The notes under the pieces: model-generated
Seen by the model: only the letters and a program-made list of their open reading frames with translations
Told to the model about the DNA's origin: nothing
Database searches by the model: none
DNA from: Acrocarpospora macrocephala
GTDB taxonomy: Bacteria; Actinomycetota; Actinomycetes; Streptosporangiales; Streptosporangiaceae
Assembly: GCF_009687865.1 (NCBI RefSeq)
Contig: NZ_BLAE01000040.1
Coordinates: 1-64,000 of the forward strand
DNA length: 64,000 nucleotides
Reading direction: 5' to 3'
In this document: positions 34,635 through 42,885 of the stretch, piece after piece
Position numbering within the stretch: position 1 is the first letter of the stretch
Layout of the letters: every line of letters begins with the position of its first letter
Made by a program: the position numbers and the translations under genes

Positions 34635-34654
34635 GGCGCTTATTACCCGCCGCT

Positions 34655-34680
34655 GACCGGCGCCGCGATCGGCGCCGGTC
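34655..34680 (+). terminator. Stem-loop terminator
   Basis: A 10-bp perfect inverted repeat GACCGGCGCC with a 6-base loop, 20 bases after the stop of the multi-domain glycosidase gene. Confidence 0.7.
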
Positions 34681-34691
34681 GGTGGCGTACC

Positions 34692-35771
34692 ATGATCGCC
34701 TTCATGGTGCAGGCCAGGACGCTGGGCGCCGGCGTGATCGTCGCCGCCGCGCTGACCATGCTCGGGCCGGGCGGTTCGGGCGGGTCGTCGCAGCCCCCTC
34801 AGGTTGATCTGCTGGCGCGGACGCAGGAGTATCTGCGCGCGCATCCCGGCGACGCGAGAACCTGGGCGTCGCTCGGCAACCTCTACGCGGAACGGGCCCG
34901 GCGGACGGGTCAGAGCGCGTACGTGCCCAAGGCCGAAGGCGCGCTCCAGGAAGCCACCCGGCTGGATCCCGGCAACCTGGACGCCATTGTCGGTCTGGGC
35001 GCCGTGGCCAACATCAAGCACGACTTCGCGAAGGGCTACGCCTGGGGGATCAAAGCCCGGCGCGCCGACCCGCGCCGGGCCTCCACCTACGCGGTGCTCT
35101 TCGATGCCGCCATCGAGCGCGGCCAGCCCGCCCGCGCTGAGCGGGCGCTCGACCGCCTGATGGCCCTGCGCGCCGACGTGGCCACCTTCACCCGCGCCGC
35201 CCGCATGTACGAGCTGCGCGGCCGGCCCGCCCGAGCCGTCGGCGCACTGCGCCGGGCCGCCGACACGGCCGTCGACCCGGTGGACGTCGCCTTCTGCCAC
35301 CACCGCCTGGGCGAACTGCAGACCGACCCCGCCGCTGCCCTCCGCTCCTACGAGCAGGCCCTCCAGGCCGACTCCGGCTACGCGTACGCGCTGGCGGGCC
35401 GCGCCAGAGCGCAGGCCGCGCTCGGCGCGACCGCCGAAGCCGCGGCGAGCTACCAGGCCGCCGTCAACCGCCTGCCCGCCCCGGCCTTCCTGCTGGAGTA
35501 CGGCGAGCTCCTCCTCAAGCTCGGCCGGGACCGGGAGGCGCAGGCCCACTTCGCCATGGTGCGCGCCACCGGCGACCGGCTCGCGATCGGCCGCTACGAG
35601 ACCGGCCACGGCGACCCCGAGACCGCGGTCCGGCTGCTGCGCGCCGAGTGGCGGCAACGCAAGACGCCCGAGGTCGCCGACGCCCTCGACCGGGCGCTGC
35701 GGCATGCGGGGCGCACCCAAGCCCGTCACCTGGCGGAGATTAAAAGCATTAATCAGAAACCCGTCCCATAG
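34692..35771 (+). CDS. TPR-repeat protein with an N-terminal membrane helix
   Basis: A 359-residue protein. Residues about 8-27 are hydrophobic (signal or anchor), followed by tetratricopeptide repeats (ARTWASLGNLYAERAR, NLDAIVGLGAVANIKHDF, AVGALRRAADTA, ALQADSGYAYALAGRARAQAALG). TPRs mediate protein contacts. The last eight residues (INQKPVP) and the stop codon are encoded by the 92-bp repeat copy B, so the natural C-terminus has been replaced. It precedes a DUF4331 gene on the same strand, a pairing that may be functional. Confidence 0.8.
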   Translation: MIAFMVQARTLGAGVIVAAALTMLGPGGSGGSSQPPQVDLLARTQEYLRAHPGDARTWASLGNLYAERARRTGQSAYVPKAEGALQEATRLDPGNLDAIVGLGAVANIKHDFAKGYAWGIKARRADPRRASTYAVLFDAAIERGQPARAERALDRLMALRADVATFTRAARMYELRGRPARAVGALRRAADTAVDPVDVAFCHHRLGELQTDPAAALRSYEQALQADSGYAYALAGRARAQAALGATAEAAASYQAAVNRLPAPAFLLEYGELLLKLGRDREAQAHFAMVRATGDRLAIGRYETGHGDPETAVRLLRAEWRQRKTPEVADALDRALRHAGRTQARHLAEIKSINQKPVP

Positions 35772-35839
35772 ACAGCCGCATAGCCGCCGACCAGGCGATT
35801 CACCGCTGCGGCTGACCAGATCACGACTTTCTAATTAAT
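35748..35839 (+). repeat. 92-bp palindromic MITE-like repeat, copy B
   Basis: This copy is 87/92 identical to copy A (25331-25422, opposite strand). Ends are TAATCAGAAA and TTTCTAATTA. An inner CAGCCGCA/TGCGGCTG stem and a CGCC/GGCG stem can form. It supplies the end of the TPR frame and finishes 3 bases before the GGAGG of the DUF4331 gene. Both copies are followed by ATCG, which could be chance, target preference or part of the element. Confidence 0.88.
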
Positions 35840-35852
35840 ATCGGAGGAACGC

Positions 35853-37151
35853 GTGAAACGCAGCAAGCTAGTCTTGCCGGCCGTGGTCACCACGGCGACC
35901 GTGGGGGCGATGACCTGGGGCGTGCTGGCCGGGCCCAGCACGGGGACGAGCACGGCCGCCAGCCATGTGGACGCGCCGCGGCTGGTCCTGGATCCGCAGA
36001 TGGATGGCTCGGACCTGTACGCCTTTGTCTGCCCGGATAGCCCGGACATGGTGTGCTTTGTCTCCAACTATGCCCCGATCCAGCAGTTCTCCGGACGGGG
36101 GTTCGCCACCGACGCGCGTTACGAGATCCATATTGATCAGCGGGGGACCGGCACCCCGGATCTCACCTATCGGTGGACGTTCGGGACGCAGGTGGGGGCC
36201 AGCCAGCCGTACAAGCTGGAGGAGATCCGGCCCGGAGAGCCGGTCAAGACGCTGGTGAGCAACGGGGTAGTGCCCCTCGCGGCCACCGGCGCGGGACGGC
36301 CGGAAGCGACCGTGGACCTGCCCGGCGGCGGCCGGACGCTCGCCGCGAAGGCGGCGGACTCGTTCTTCAGCAACGCCAAGACGGTGGGGCTGGCGATGAC
36401 GGGGTCGCCGATCATCCCGCCGATCGACCTGATCAAGGTGCTGAACGGCAACGTCAACGCGATGGTGTTGCAGGTGCCGAAGGCCACACTGGCGTTGAAG
36501 GGGGATGCCACGCGCAATCCGGTGATCGGGATCTGGGCGACGGCCGGACGTCGCGGGCTGGATGGCAGATATCCGCAGATGTCGCGGATGGGCAATCCCG
36601 CCATGGACGTGGTGACCATGTTCACCATGGGGGAGACGTACAACTCGATGACCCCGGTCGAGGACCGGTACAACACGCGGCTGACCAACTTCGTGCTCAA
36701 CCCGATCGGGCCGAGGCTGATCAAGGTGCACAACTGGAGCGTCAAGGTGCCCCCGGCGCCGCGCCGCGACCTGTGGCAGATCTTCTTCACCGGAGTGGCC
36801 ACGTCCACCGGGCCGATCCGGGGCACGATCCGGGACGATCTCAACGCGCACGTCCTCAACCAGGACGTCGACCCGGCCGCCGTCATCCCGAGCGACCAGC
36901 TCCGGCTGAACATGAGCATCCCGCCCAGCAGCCACCCGAACCGTTTCGGTCTGGTGGAGGACGACCCTCAGGGTTACCCGAACGGCCGCCGCCTCGGTGA
37001 CGACGCGCACGCCACGCTGGTCCGGATGCTGATGGGGGAGCCTGCCGGGCCCGGCTCGCCGTCGCTGATCACCGCGAACGAGAAGGTCACCGCGCCGACG
37101 GCCGCGGTCAGCCCGACGTTCCCCTACCTGGCGCCGCCGCACCGCTTCTAA
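35853..37151 (+). CDS. Exported DUF4331 protein
   Basis: A 432-residue DUF4331 protein. It has an N-terminal signal sequence (KRSKLVLPAVVTTATVGAM). The mature start SHVDAPRLVLDPQMDGSDLYAFVCPD is the family hallmark. Other conserved pieces are YEIHIDQRGTGTPDLTYRW, NPVIGIWATAGR and RLTNFVLNPIG. The family is widespread and of unknown biochemical function. GGAGG immediately after repeat copy B serves as its ribosome binding site. Confidence 0.88.
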   Translation: MKRSKLVLPAVVTTATVGAMTWGVLAGPSTGTSTAASHVDAPRLVLDPQMDGSDLYAFVCPDSPDMVCFVSNYAPIQQFSGRGFATDARYEIHIDQRGTGTPDLTYRWTFGTQVGASQPYKLEEIRPGEPVKTLVSNGVVPLAATGAGRPEATVDLPGGGRTLAAKAADSFFSNAKTVGLAMTGSPIIPPIDLIKVLNGNVNAMVLQVPKATLALKGDATRNPVIGIWATAGRRGLDGRYPQMSRMGNPAMDVVTMFTMGETYNSMTPVEDRYNTRLTNFVLNPIGPRLIKVHNWSVKVPPAPRRDLWQIFFTGVATSTGPIRGTIRDDLNAHVLNQDVDPAAVIPSDQLRLNMSIPPSSHPNRFGLVEDDPQGYPNGRRLGDDAHATLVRMLMGEPAGPGSPSLITANEKVTAPTAAVSPTFPYLAPPHRF

Positions 37152-37157
37152 CGTTGG

Positions 37158-37191
37158 GAGATCCCGGCCGCCGCGCGGCGGCCGGGATCTC
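37158..37191. terminator. Bidirectional terminator, perfect 34-bp palindrome
   Basis: Two 17-bp arms (GAGATCCCGGCCGCCGC and complement) with no loop bases between them. It sits exactly between the convergent DUF4331 gene and the secreted protein gene and can stop transcription both ways. Confidence 0.8.
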
Positions 37192-37195
37192 GTGT

Positions 37196-37813
37196 TTACG
37201 GCAGGTACTTGACGACCGCGTCCAGGTTGCCCAGCACCTGGCCGATCGGCGGCGTGAAGCCGCTCAGCCGCTTGACGGCCTTCGACCAGCCGGAATCCAC
37301 GTAGAACGGCCACACGCGAGGCCCGACGCCGCCCTCAAGCGGGCGTGGCGTGGCGATGGTCGGCATGAACTCCAGCAGCTTGTACGTCCCGACCCGGAGC
37401 TCCGCCGACGGACCTCCGTTGACCGACATGTTGAAATAGACGCCGTCCACACGCAGGTAGAACCGCTCGAACGAGATGTTCTCCTTGGTCTTGTCGTTCA
37501 CCATCCGGAACCCGCCCGGGTAGAAAACGCCACGGCACGGGTCGATATGGTCCTGCTGCCAGCCGATCGGCATGAAGATGCCGGTGTTGCCACGCTTGAC
37601 CTGGACTGGCGTGATGCCCTCCAGCCGGATGCCGTTGCGGTTCAACTGCTCGACGGTCGCGGGGCCGAAGTCGAAGTCGGCCTTCCCCCACGGGCCGAAG
37701 TACGGCAACTGGAAACAGCGCGACGCGGCGGATGTCGTGGCCGCTTGGGCCGGCGTCATCGCGGGCGTGAGAAGAAGGAGCGCAGCCCCGGCCAGAACGG
37801 TCGATATACGCAT
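37196..37813 (-). CDS. Secreted protein of unknown family
   Basis: A 205-residue protein with a signal peptide (ISTVLAGAALLLLTPAMTPAQA). The mature protein is aromatic-rich and contains two Cys (RCFQLPYFGPWG and DPCRGVFYPGG), which could form a disulfide. No domain recognised. Strong ribosome binding site (GAAGGAAATATCCC) before the ATG. Confidence 0.65.
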   Translation of the reverse strand: MRISTVLAGAALLLLTPAMTPAQAATTSAASRCFQLPYFGPWGKADFDFGPATVEQLNRNGIRLEGITPVQVKRGNTGIFMPIGWQQDHIDPCRGVFYPGGFRMVNDKTKENISFERFYLRVDGVYFNMSVNGGPSAELRVGTYKLLEFMPTIATPRPLEGGVGPRVWPFYVDSGWSKAVKRLSGFTPPIGQVLGNLDAVVKYLP

Positions 37814-37902
37814 GGGATATTTCCTTCGCTTGGAGAATCAACCTTGATCTTGATTCCCGGGCGAAGGCGAGCCGGTGGCTGATCTTGGTAAAGATCCCGT
37901 GA

Positions 37903-38670
37903 TCAGCGGTCGGCCAGTCGGAGTTCGGTCAGGTAGCGCTTGACGATCCGGCCGCCGTACTTGTTGTCGATGAGGTCGGCGATGCAGCGCAGGAGTCCGG
38001 CTCTGGCCGGGGCCGGCAGGGCGATATGGCCGGAGTAGGTGGTCAGGACGTCGAGGTAGGCCTGGGTGGTGTAGGGCTGGTCCCATTCGTACCGGTGGAA
38101 GCGGGCGGGGCCGAAGTCGGGGGACGCGTCGATCTCGGCGCGATCCGTGGGGATTTCGGCGGAGGGTCGCAGGCGCAGGCCCGGTGGGGTGTCGGGGTCG
38201 AAGCGCAGGTAGCACTCCTGGGCGTCGGCGAAGAACGCGGTGGTTCCGCCGAATACGTGGTGGGTGGCGATGGTGGCCAGCGTTCCGCCCGGGCGCAGGG
38301 CTTGTGCGGCCTTGGCCACGCGGATGTCCGGGTCGATCCAGTGAAATGACGTCGCGGCCAGGACGAGGTCGAAAGGCTCGGGTGGCAGCGGCCAGGTCTC
38401 GAAATCGGCGGTGATGATTTCTACTTGAGGGAATCGGGAGAGTTTACGCCTGGCGACGTCGGCCAATTGTTCGCCCAATTCGATCGCGACGATGGGTCGG
38501 CCGCGTCTGGCCAGTGGTTCGGTGGCCTGGCCGGTGCCGCAGCCGATTTCGAGCACGCGCCCGGTGGGCAGCTGGTCGAACAATTCAGCTGGATAGCCTG
38601 GCCTGACACGGTCGTAGAGTTCGGCGTCGGTGTTGAACGTGTGCCGCAATGTCGTCCGGGCTTCGGCCAT
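37903..38670 (-). CDS. SAM-dependent methyltransferase
   Basis: A 255-residue class I methyltransferase: FDQLPTGRVLEIGCGTGQATEPLARRG (motif I), EIITADFETWPLPPEPFDLVLAATSFHWIDP and ALRPGGTLATIA. The FHWID motif is typical of a common actinobacterial family acting on small molecules. Substrate unknown. Confidence 0.8.
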   Translation of the reverse strand: MAEARTTLRHTFNTDAELYDRVRPGYPAELFDQLPTGRVLEIGCGTGQATEPLARRGRPIVAIELGEQLADVARRKLSRFPQVEIITADFETWPLPPEPFDLVLAATSFHWIDPDIRVAKAAQALRPGGTLATIATHHVFGGTTAFFADAQECYLRFDPDTPPGLRLRPSAEIPTDRAEIDASPDFGPARFHRYEWDQPYTTQAYLDVLTTYSGHIALPAPARAGLLRCIADLIDNKYGGRIVKRYLTELRLADR

Positions 38671-38680
38671 CGCAGCAGAT

Positions 38681-38718
38681 TAACGCGGGCGGGCCGATGC
38701 GGAAACCCGCCCGCGTTA
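38681..38718. terminator. Stem-loop terminator
   Basis: Inverted repeat of 13 bp (TAACGCGGGCGGG and complement) with a 12-base loop, between the small membrane protein gene and the methyltransferase start. Confidence 0.7.
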
Positions 38719-38722
38719 GCTC

Positions 38723-39022
38723 TCAGGCCGGGGAGCCCATCCGCGCGTTGCGGGCCATCCGGGAGTCCATGTCCGTCTTGGACTTGCCCATCATGTCGTG
38801 CTTCCCGTCCATGCTCTCTTCGATCCGGAGGGCGATCCCGAGCGTGAAGAAGGTCGGCGCCCACTGTCCGATGAAGATCCCCCAGTGGTCGGCGCGCCCC
38901 ATGCCGACGTCGCCCGCGGCCCTGGAGAGCAGCCAGGACGCCATCGAAAGCCCCATGGACGCGAAGCCGGCGATGTACATGTGCTGGGAGGTGAGACCGT
39001 TCTCACGAATCTTATTGATCAT
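38723..39022 (-). CDS. Small membrane protein, 99 residues
   Basis: ATG at 39022 follows GAGGGGGAT. The protein has two hydrophobic segments (YIAGFASMGLSMASWLL and WGIFIGQWAPTFFTLGIAL) and a Met- and Asp-rich polar tail. It resembles small two-helix membrane proteins of mycobacteria and relatives but has no assigned function. Confidence 0.6.
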   Translation of the reverse strand: MINKIRENGLTSQHMYIAGFASMGLSMASWLLSRAAGDVGMGRADHWGIFIGQWAPTFFTLGIALRIEESMDGKHDMMGKSKTDMDSRMARNARMGSPA

Positions 39023-39328
39023 CTGGCATCCCCCTCTTGTTGATCGGACTCTGCCCGGCAGAACCACCAGGAATCCCGACATAAGTAGACAAATATGGCG
39101 ATTTTGCACCAGCTTGGTGTCGGGCGCGGCGGGCACCGCCAACTCTGCGGCATATCTTCGCCAAGCCGGTCAGGTGCTCGGGGCTGGGCCGATCATGCGT
39201 CAACGCCAGTGCCGCTCGGATGAAACGGGCGATGGCTGTGCCGTGCCGTACCGCAAAATCCCAAAAAATCGCCAATTACGGCGTTGCTAGCTTGGGCCGT
39301 AGGAACTACGTCCCTTGGGGGAGGACTC
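39023..39328. other. Divergent intergenic region, no gene seen
   Basis: A 306-base spacer holding promoters for the small membrane protein and the hydrolase gene. AT-rich patches occur near 39080 and 39255-39280. No operator stands out. Confidence 0.4.
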
Positions 39329-40162
39329 ATGGGGAAAGTCACGGTTGGGCGGGAGAACAGCGACGTCATCAACATCCACTTCGAGGACCACGGGGCGGGG
39401 CGGCCGGTGGTGCTGATGCACGGGTACCCGCTGGACGGCCGGGCCTGGGAGAAGCAGGAGCGCGTGCTGCTGCGGGCCGGATACCGCGTGATCACCTATG
39501 ACCGGCGCGGGTTCGGCAAATCCAGCCAGCCCACCACCGGCTACGACTACAGAACCTTCACCGACGATCTCAAGGCGGTGCTCGACCACCTCGAACTGGA
39601 CGAAGTCGACCTGGTCGGCTTCTCCATGGGCACGGGCGAGGTGGCGCGGTATATCGGCACGTACGGCTCGGAGCGGGTCGGCCGCGCGGTGCTCATCGGG
39701 GCACTTCCGCCGTTCCTCCTGCAGACCGGCGACAACCCCGAAGGCGTGGACGGAAAGGTGTTCGACGCCCTCAAGGAGGCGATCGTGCACGACCGGCCCG
39801 CCGCCATCAAGGAGTTCCTCGACAACTTCTACAACGTCGACGTCTACCGGGGCACCCGGATCAGCGACGAGGCCTGGCAGAACAGCTTCAACGTGGCGGT
39901 CCTCGCGTCTCCCTACGCGGCGTACGCCTGCATCGACGCCTGGCTGACCGACTTCCGGCCGGACCTGCTCAAATTCGACGTGCCGACCCTGCTCATCCAC
40001 GGCGAGGAGGACCGAATCCTGCCCTACGCCAACACCGCCGCCCGGCTGCCTGGCCTGATCAGGGACCTCACCTTCGTCACGATCGAGAAGGGTCCGCACA
40101 ACGTGCCCTGGACCCACCCCGAGGAGGTCAACCGGGCGCTACTCGACTTCCTCGCCCGCTGA
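39329..40162 (+). CDS. Alpha/beta hydrolase, cofactor-free haloperoxidase type
   Basis: A 277-residue hydrolase. Oxyanion region MHGYPLDGRAWEKQ, nucleophile elbow GFSMGTGE with Ser, Asp in LIHGEEDRILP and C-terminal catalytic His in KGPHNVPWTHPEEVN. The pattern RRGFGKSSQPTTGYDYRTFTDDL is typical of the non-heme chloroperoxidase/esterase group. In vivo these are usually esterases or perhydrolases. ATG at 39329 follows GGGGGAGG. Confidence 0.88.
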   Translation: MGKVTVGRENSDVINIHFEDHGAGRPVVLMHGYPLDGRAWEKQERVLLRAGYRVITYDRRGFGKSSQPTTGYDYRTFTDDLKAVLDHLELDEVDLVGFSMGTGEVARYIGTYGSERVGRAVLIGALPPFLLQTGDNPEGVDGKVFDALKEAIVHDRPAAIKEFLDNFYNVDVYRGTRISDEAWQNSFNVAVLASPYAAYACIDAWLTDFRPDLLKFDVPTLLIHGEEDRILPYANTAARLPGLIRDLTFVTIEKGPHNVPWTHPEEVNRALLDFLAR

Positions 40163-40304
40163 CGCTTTCCGCGCGTACCGGACCAGCCGGTGCTTTAGGT
40201 CGGGGTATGCCGGACCGTGGGTCGCAGAGGTGTTTGCCCAGGTAGAGCAACTTGTGGGGAGAAATATGCGGTGGAAGACTGGGACTGACGTGAGGGGGAA
40301 CGTC

Positions 40305-40667
40305 ATGATCGAGGTCAAGAGCATCGAAAAGCCGGACGAGCGCCGCGATTTCCCGCTGGGGCACCTGGAAGTATGCAACCTGACCGGCCTGAGCTTCGGT
40401 GTGGCCACCTTCGAGCCCGGATGGTGCTGGTCCGAATCGGTCAAGTCCATCGCGGGCACGGAACTCTGCGAGACCCGCCACAACGGCTTCGTCGTCACCG
40501 GCCGCATGCGCTTCCGCATGAACGACGGCACCGAAGCAGAAGTCGGCCCCGGCGACGTCTTCGTCTGCCCCCCGGGCCACAACGCCTGGGTGGTCGGCGA
40601 CGAACCCGCCATCGTGTACGACTTCGCGGGCGGCGCCGCCGAATACGCAAAGGCAACGAACGCCTGA
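40305..40667 (+). CDS. Cupin-domain protein
   Basis: A 120-residue single cupin. The barrel motifs are ETRHNGFVVTGRMRFRMNDGTEAEVGPGDVFVCPPGHNAWVVGDE, with His residues able to hold a metal. Start ATG at 40305 is supported by GAGGGGGA upstream. Function unassigned; single cupins can be enzymes or ligand sensors. Confidence 0.75.
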   Translation: MIEVKSIEKPDERRDFPLGHLEVCNLTGLSFGVATFEPGWCWSESVKSIAGTELCETRHNGFVVTGRMRFRMNDGTEAEVGPGDVFVCPPGHNAWVVGDEPAIVYDFAGGAAEYAKATNA

Positions 40668-40764
40668 GCATTAGCTGCTCGGCAGGAAGATTGGCGCGAC
40701 CACATTATTCGGCGGCGAATACGACCGGCGAGATCCCGTCCCGCCGGTCCCGTCGAGCTGCGTC

Positions 40765-41193
40765 TCAGAGGAATGTCACCACGCACGGAACGCCATTGAG
40801 CGTGACCCCGGTCGGGTTGGCGTTCACCCCGGTATAGGTGGCCGTGAAGCCCATCCCATGGGAAGCGCCGGGAGCGATGGACGCGTACCAGGTGGGATTG
40901 GTGGCCTGCACGCTCGGCGGTGTCTGGGACCAGACCCCACTCCACGACGAGATGACCTGCTGGTCGCCAGAGAAGACGAACTGCAGGATCCACGGGCTGA
41001 ACGTAATGGTCCCCGTATTGCTCACGGTCAGCGCCACCACGAATCCCGTGCCCCAGTCGGTGGCGTCGTAGGTCACCGCACAGCCGTACGCCGCCGAACT
41101 CGCCGTGGCCGCGGGCGTGCCCGCGCCGACGAACAGCGGTAACGCGAGGGCGACCGCGGCTACCCGCGCGATCGTGGATTTCAGCGACCTCAT
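40765..41193 (-). CDS. Secreted stand-alone CBM2-like protein
   Basis: A 142-residue protein with a signal peptide (IARVAAVALALPLFVGAGTPAATASSA). The mature part (GCAVTYDATDWGTGFVVALTVSNTG, WILQFVFSGDQQVISSWSGVWSQT, GVTLNGVPC) is a CBM2 cellulose/chitin-binding fold with the terminal Cys pair and surface Trp residues. No catalytic domain is attached, so it only binds polysaccharide. Confidence 0.82.
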   Translation of the reverse strand: MRSLKSTIARVAAVALALPLFVGAGTPAATASSAAYGCAVTYDATDWGTGFVVALTVSNTGTITFSPWILQFVFSGDQQVISSWSGVWSQTPPSVQATNPTWYASIAPGASHGMGFTATYTGVNANPTGVTLNGVPCVVTFL

Positions 41194-41520
41194 GGCACGC
41201 CTTCCTGTTGATGAGCGATCCGCTGTGAGCGTCCGATCCCCTTTGGACCGCGTCAACGGACATCCCTCGCCCGCCATTCGCCGCGCAGTTCACCGGAGCC
41301 TCCGGCCTGAAGATTTCAGGCGGGATTGCTCATCGCCGGGGAGATCCCAGGCGCGCCCGTGATCGGCGAGCTGATCCCCCGTGGGGACCGTGCGATTGTC
41401 GTGAGATGACGCATCGCCCCAGGTCACACGCCGAAACTTTGCCTTGGTTCGGGACGTTGTGGCCAGACATCGCCGTTCTTTGACTAGAAGGGGGTGAGCA
41501 CCTCACATTCGGGGGGTCGC
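41194..41520. other. Divergent intergenic region, no gene seen
   Basis: A 327-base spacer between the CBM2 gene and the histidine kinase gene. No clear promoter or operator recognised. A GTG at 41494 is an alternative kinase start. Confidence 0.4.
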
Positions 41521-42885
41521 ATGTTGAGCTGGTACCGATCATCATCGTTTCGGGCGCGTAGGACACTTGCGGCCGGGGCTCTCGTGGCGCTGGTCTGCGT
41601 CGGGGTCAGCTTTCTGTTCCTCCTGTTCGCGGGTGCCAAGGAGGCGGACAGGGCCCGGGATCGGGCCACCGGGGCCTGGAGCCGGGTGGTGCCCCTCATC
41701 AGGGAAGGCCCCCTTCCCGCCGTGCTGGAGAAGGGCAGGGTCGAGGCGATTCAGGTCCTGAACGCGCATGGCCGGCCGGTCGCGGCGACCCGGGGGCTCG
41801 TCGGCAAGCCGCCGATGGCCACCTTCCTCCCGGCCAGCAGCAACGTGCGCGCCGCGCGGGTGTTGTGCCCTCCGGCGGGCTTGAAGGGCTGCATGACCGT
41901 CGTGTCGTACAAGGTGTACCAGCCGGATGGGATCTGGCCGCTCTACATCGCGGTCCCGATCGTCCCCTGGTACGGCGACGTCACCGCGCTGCTCCTGGCG
42001 GTCTGCGTGTCCGTGGTGGTGACCACGATGATGACCGCGTGGGTGTTCCGCGATCTCACCAAGGTGGTGACTCCGATGAACGCCATCCGTACCGAACTGG
42101 CGGAGATCACCGCCACCCGGCTCGATCGCCGGGTCCCGGTGCCCCAGTACGGGAGGTATTCGGAGCTCAAGTGCCTGGCCGAAACGGTGAACGGCACCCT
42201 GGACCGGCTCGAAGGCGCGTACAAGCAGCTGCGGCAGTTCACCTCGGACGCCTCCCACGACCTGCGCAGCCCGATCACCGCGATGCGGGTGCAGCTGGAC
42301 GATGCGCTCATGTATCCGCGGGACACCGACTGGCCGAAGATGACCAAGGAGGTGCTCGCCGGGCTCGACCGGCTTCAGGCGATCGTGACCGACCTGCTGA
42401 CCCTCGCCCGATTGGACGCGCATGCCCCGCTCAGCCGTGAGGTGACCGATCTGAGCGAGCTGGCCGGTGCCGAGGTGAAGCGCCGGGCCTACCGGGTGGA
42501 GATCGTCAAGGATCTCCAGCCGAACGTGCTCATCGACTGTGACCGGCTGCGGGTCACGCGGGTGCTGGTCAACCTGCTCGACAACGCCGAACGTCACGCC
42601 ACCTCAAAGGTCACCGTCAGCGTGCGAGCCGAGGGATCGGCGGCGATCCTGGAGGTGGTCGACGACGGTGCCGGAATAGCTCTCGAACACCGGGAGATGG
42701 TCTTCGAACGATTCACCCGGCTGGACGCCTCGCGCGATCGGGACTCGGGGGGAACCGGGTTGGGGCTCGCGATCGCGCGGGAAATCGCCGAGGCGCACGG
42801 GGGCACGTTGACCATTCAGGACAGCGAGCGAGGGGCGCGTTTTGTCCTGCGTGTCCCCGTACACGGGGCTGTCAGCCCTGCTTGA
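41521..42885 (+). CDS. Orphan sensor histidine kinase
   Basis: A 454-residue membrane kinase. Two transmembrane helices (near 18-38 and 150-175) flank a ~110-residue extracytoplasmic sensor. HAMP follows, then the phosphoacceptor H246 in SDASHDLRSPITAMR, and the ATPase N, G1 and G2 boxes (NLLDNAERHA, DDGAGIA, GGTGLGLAIARE). No response regulator lies beside it, which is unusual for this class. ATG at 41521 is preceded by GGGGGG; its 3' end overlaps that of the DUF4394 gene by 14 bases. Confidence 0.9.
   Translation: MLSWYRSSSFRARRTLAAGALVALVCVGVSFLFLLFAGAKEADRARDRATGAWSRVVPLIREGPLPAVLEKGRVEAIQVLNAHGRPVAATRGLVGKPPMATFLPASSNVRAARVLCPPAGLKGCMTVVSYKVYQPDGIWPLYIAVPIVPWYGDVTALLLAVCVSVVVTTMMTAWVFRDLTKVVTPMNAIRTELAEITATRLDRRVPVPQYGRYSELKCLAETVNGTLDRLEGAYKQLRQFTSDASHDLRSPITAMRVQLDDALMYPRDTDWPKMTKEVLAGLDRLQAIVTDLLTLARLDAHAPLSREVTDLSELAGAEVKRRAYRVEIVKDLQPNVLIDCDRLRVTRVLVNLLDNAERHATSKVTVSVRAEGSAAILEVVDDGAGIALEHREMVFERFTRLDASRDRDSGGTGLGLAIAREIAEAHGGTLTIQDSERGARFVLRVPVHGAVSPA

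Noticed and set aside
32253-35729. A 1158-codon open frame on the minus strand across the glycosidase and TPR genes.
   Set aside because: It lies opposite genes with clear domains, signal peptide and ribosome binding sites, and reads as low-complexity Arg/Gly/Val-rich sequence. High GC at third codon positions commonly opens such antisense frames.
25331-35839. The two 92-bp repeats as attachment sites flanking an integrated element.
   Set aside because: They are in inverted orientation, contain no tRNA part and have no integrase between them; ordinary housekeeping genes (menB, menF) lie inside.
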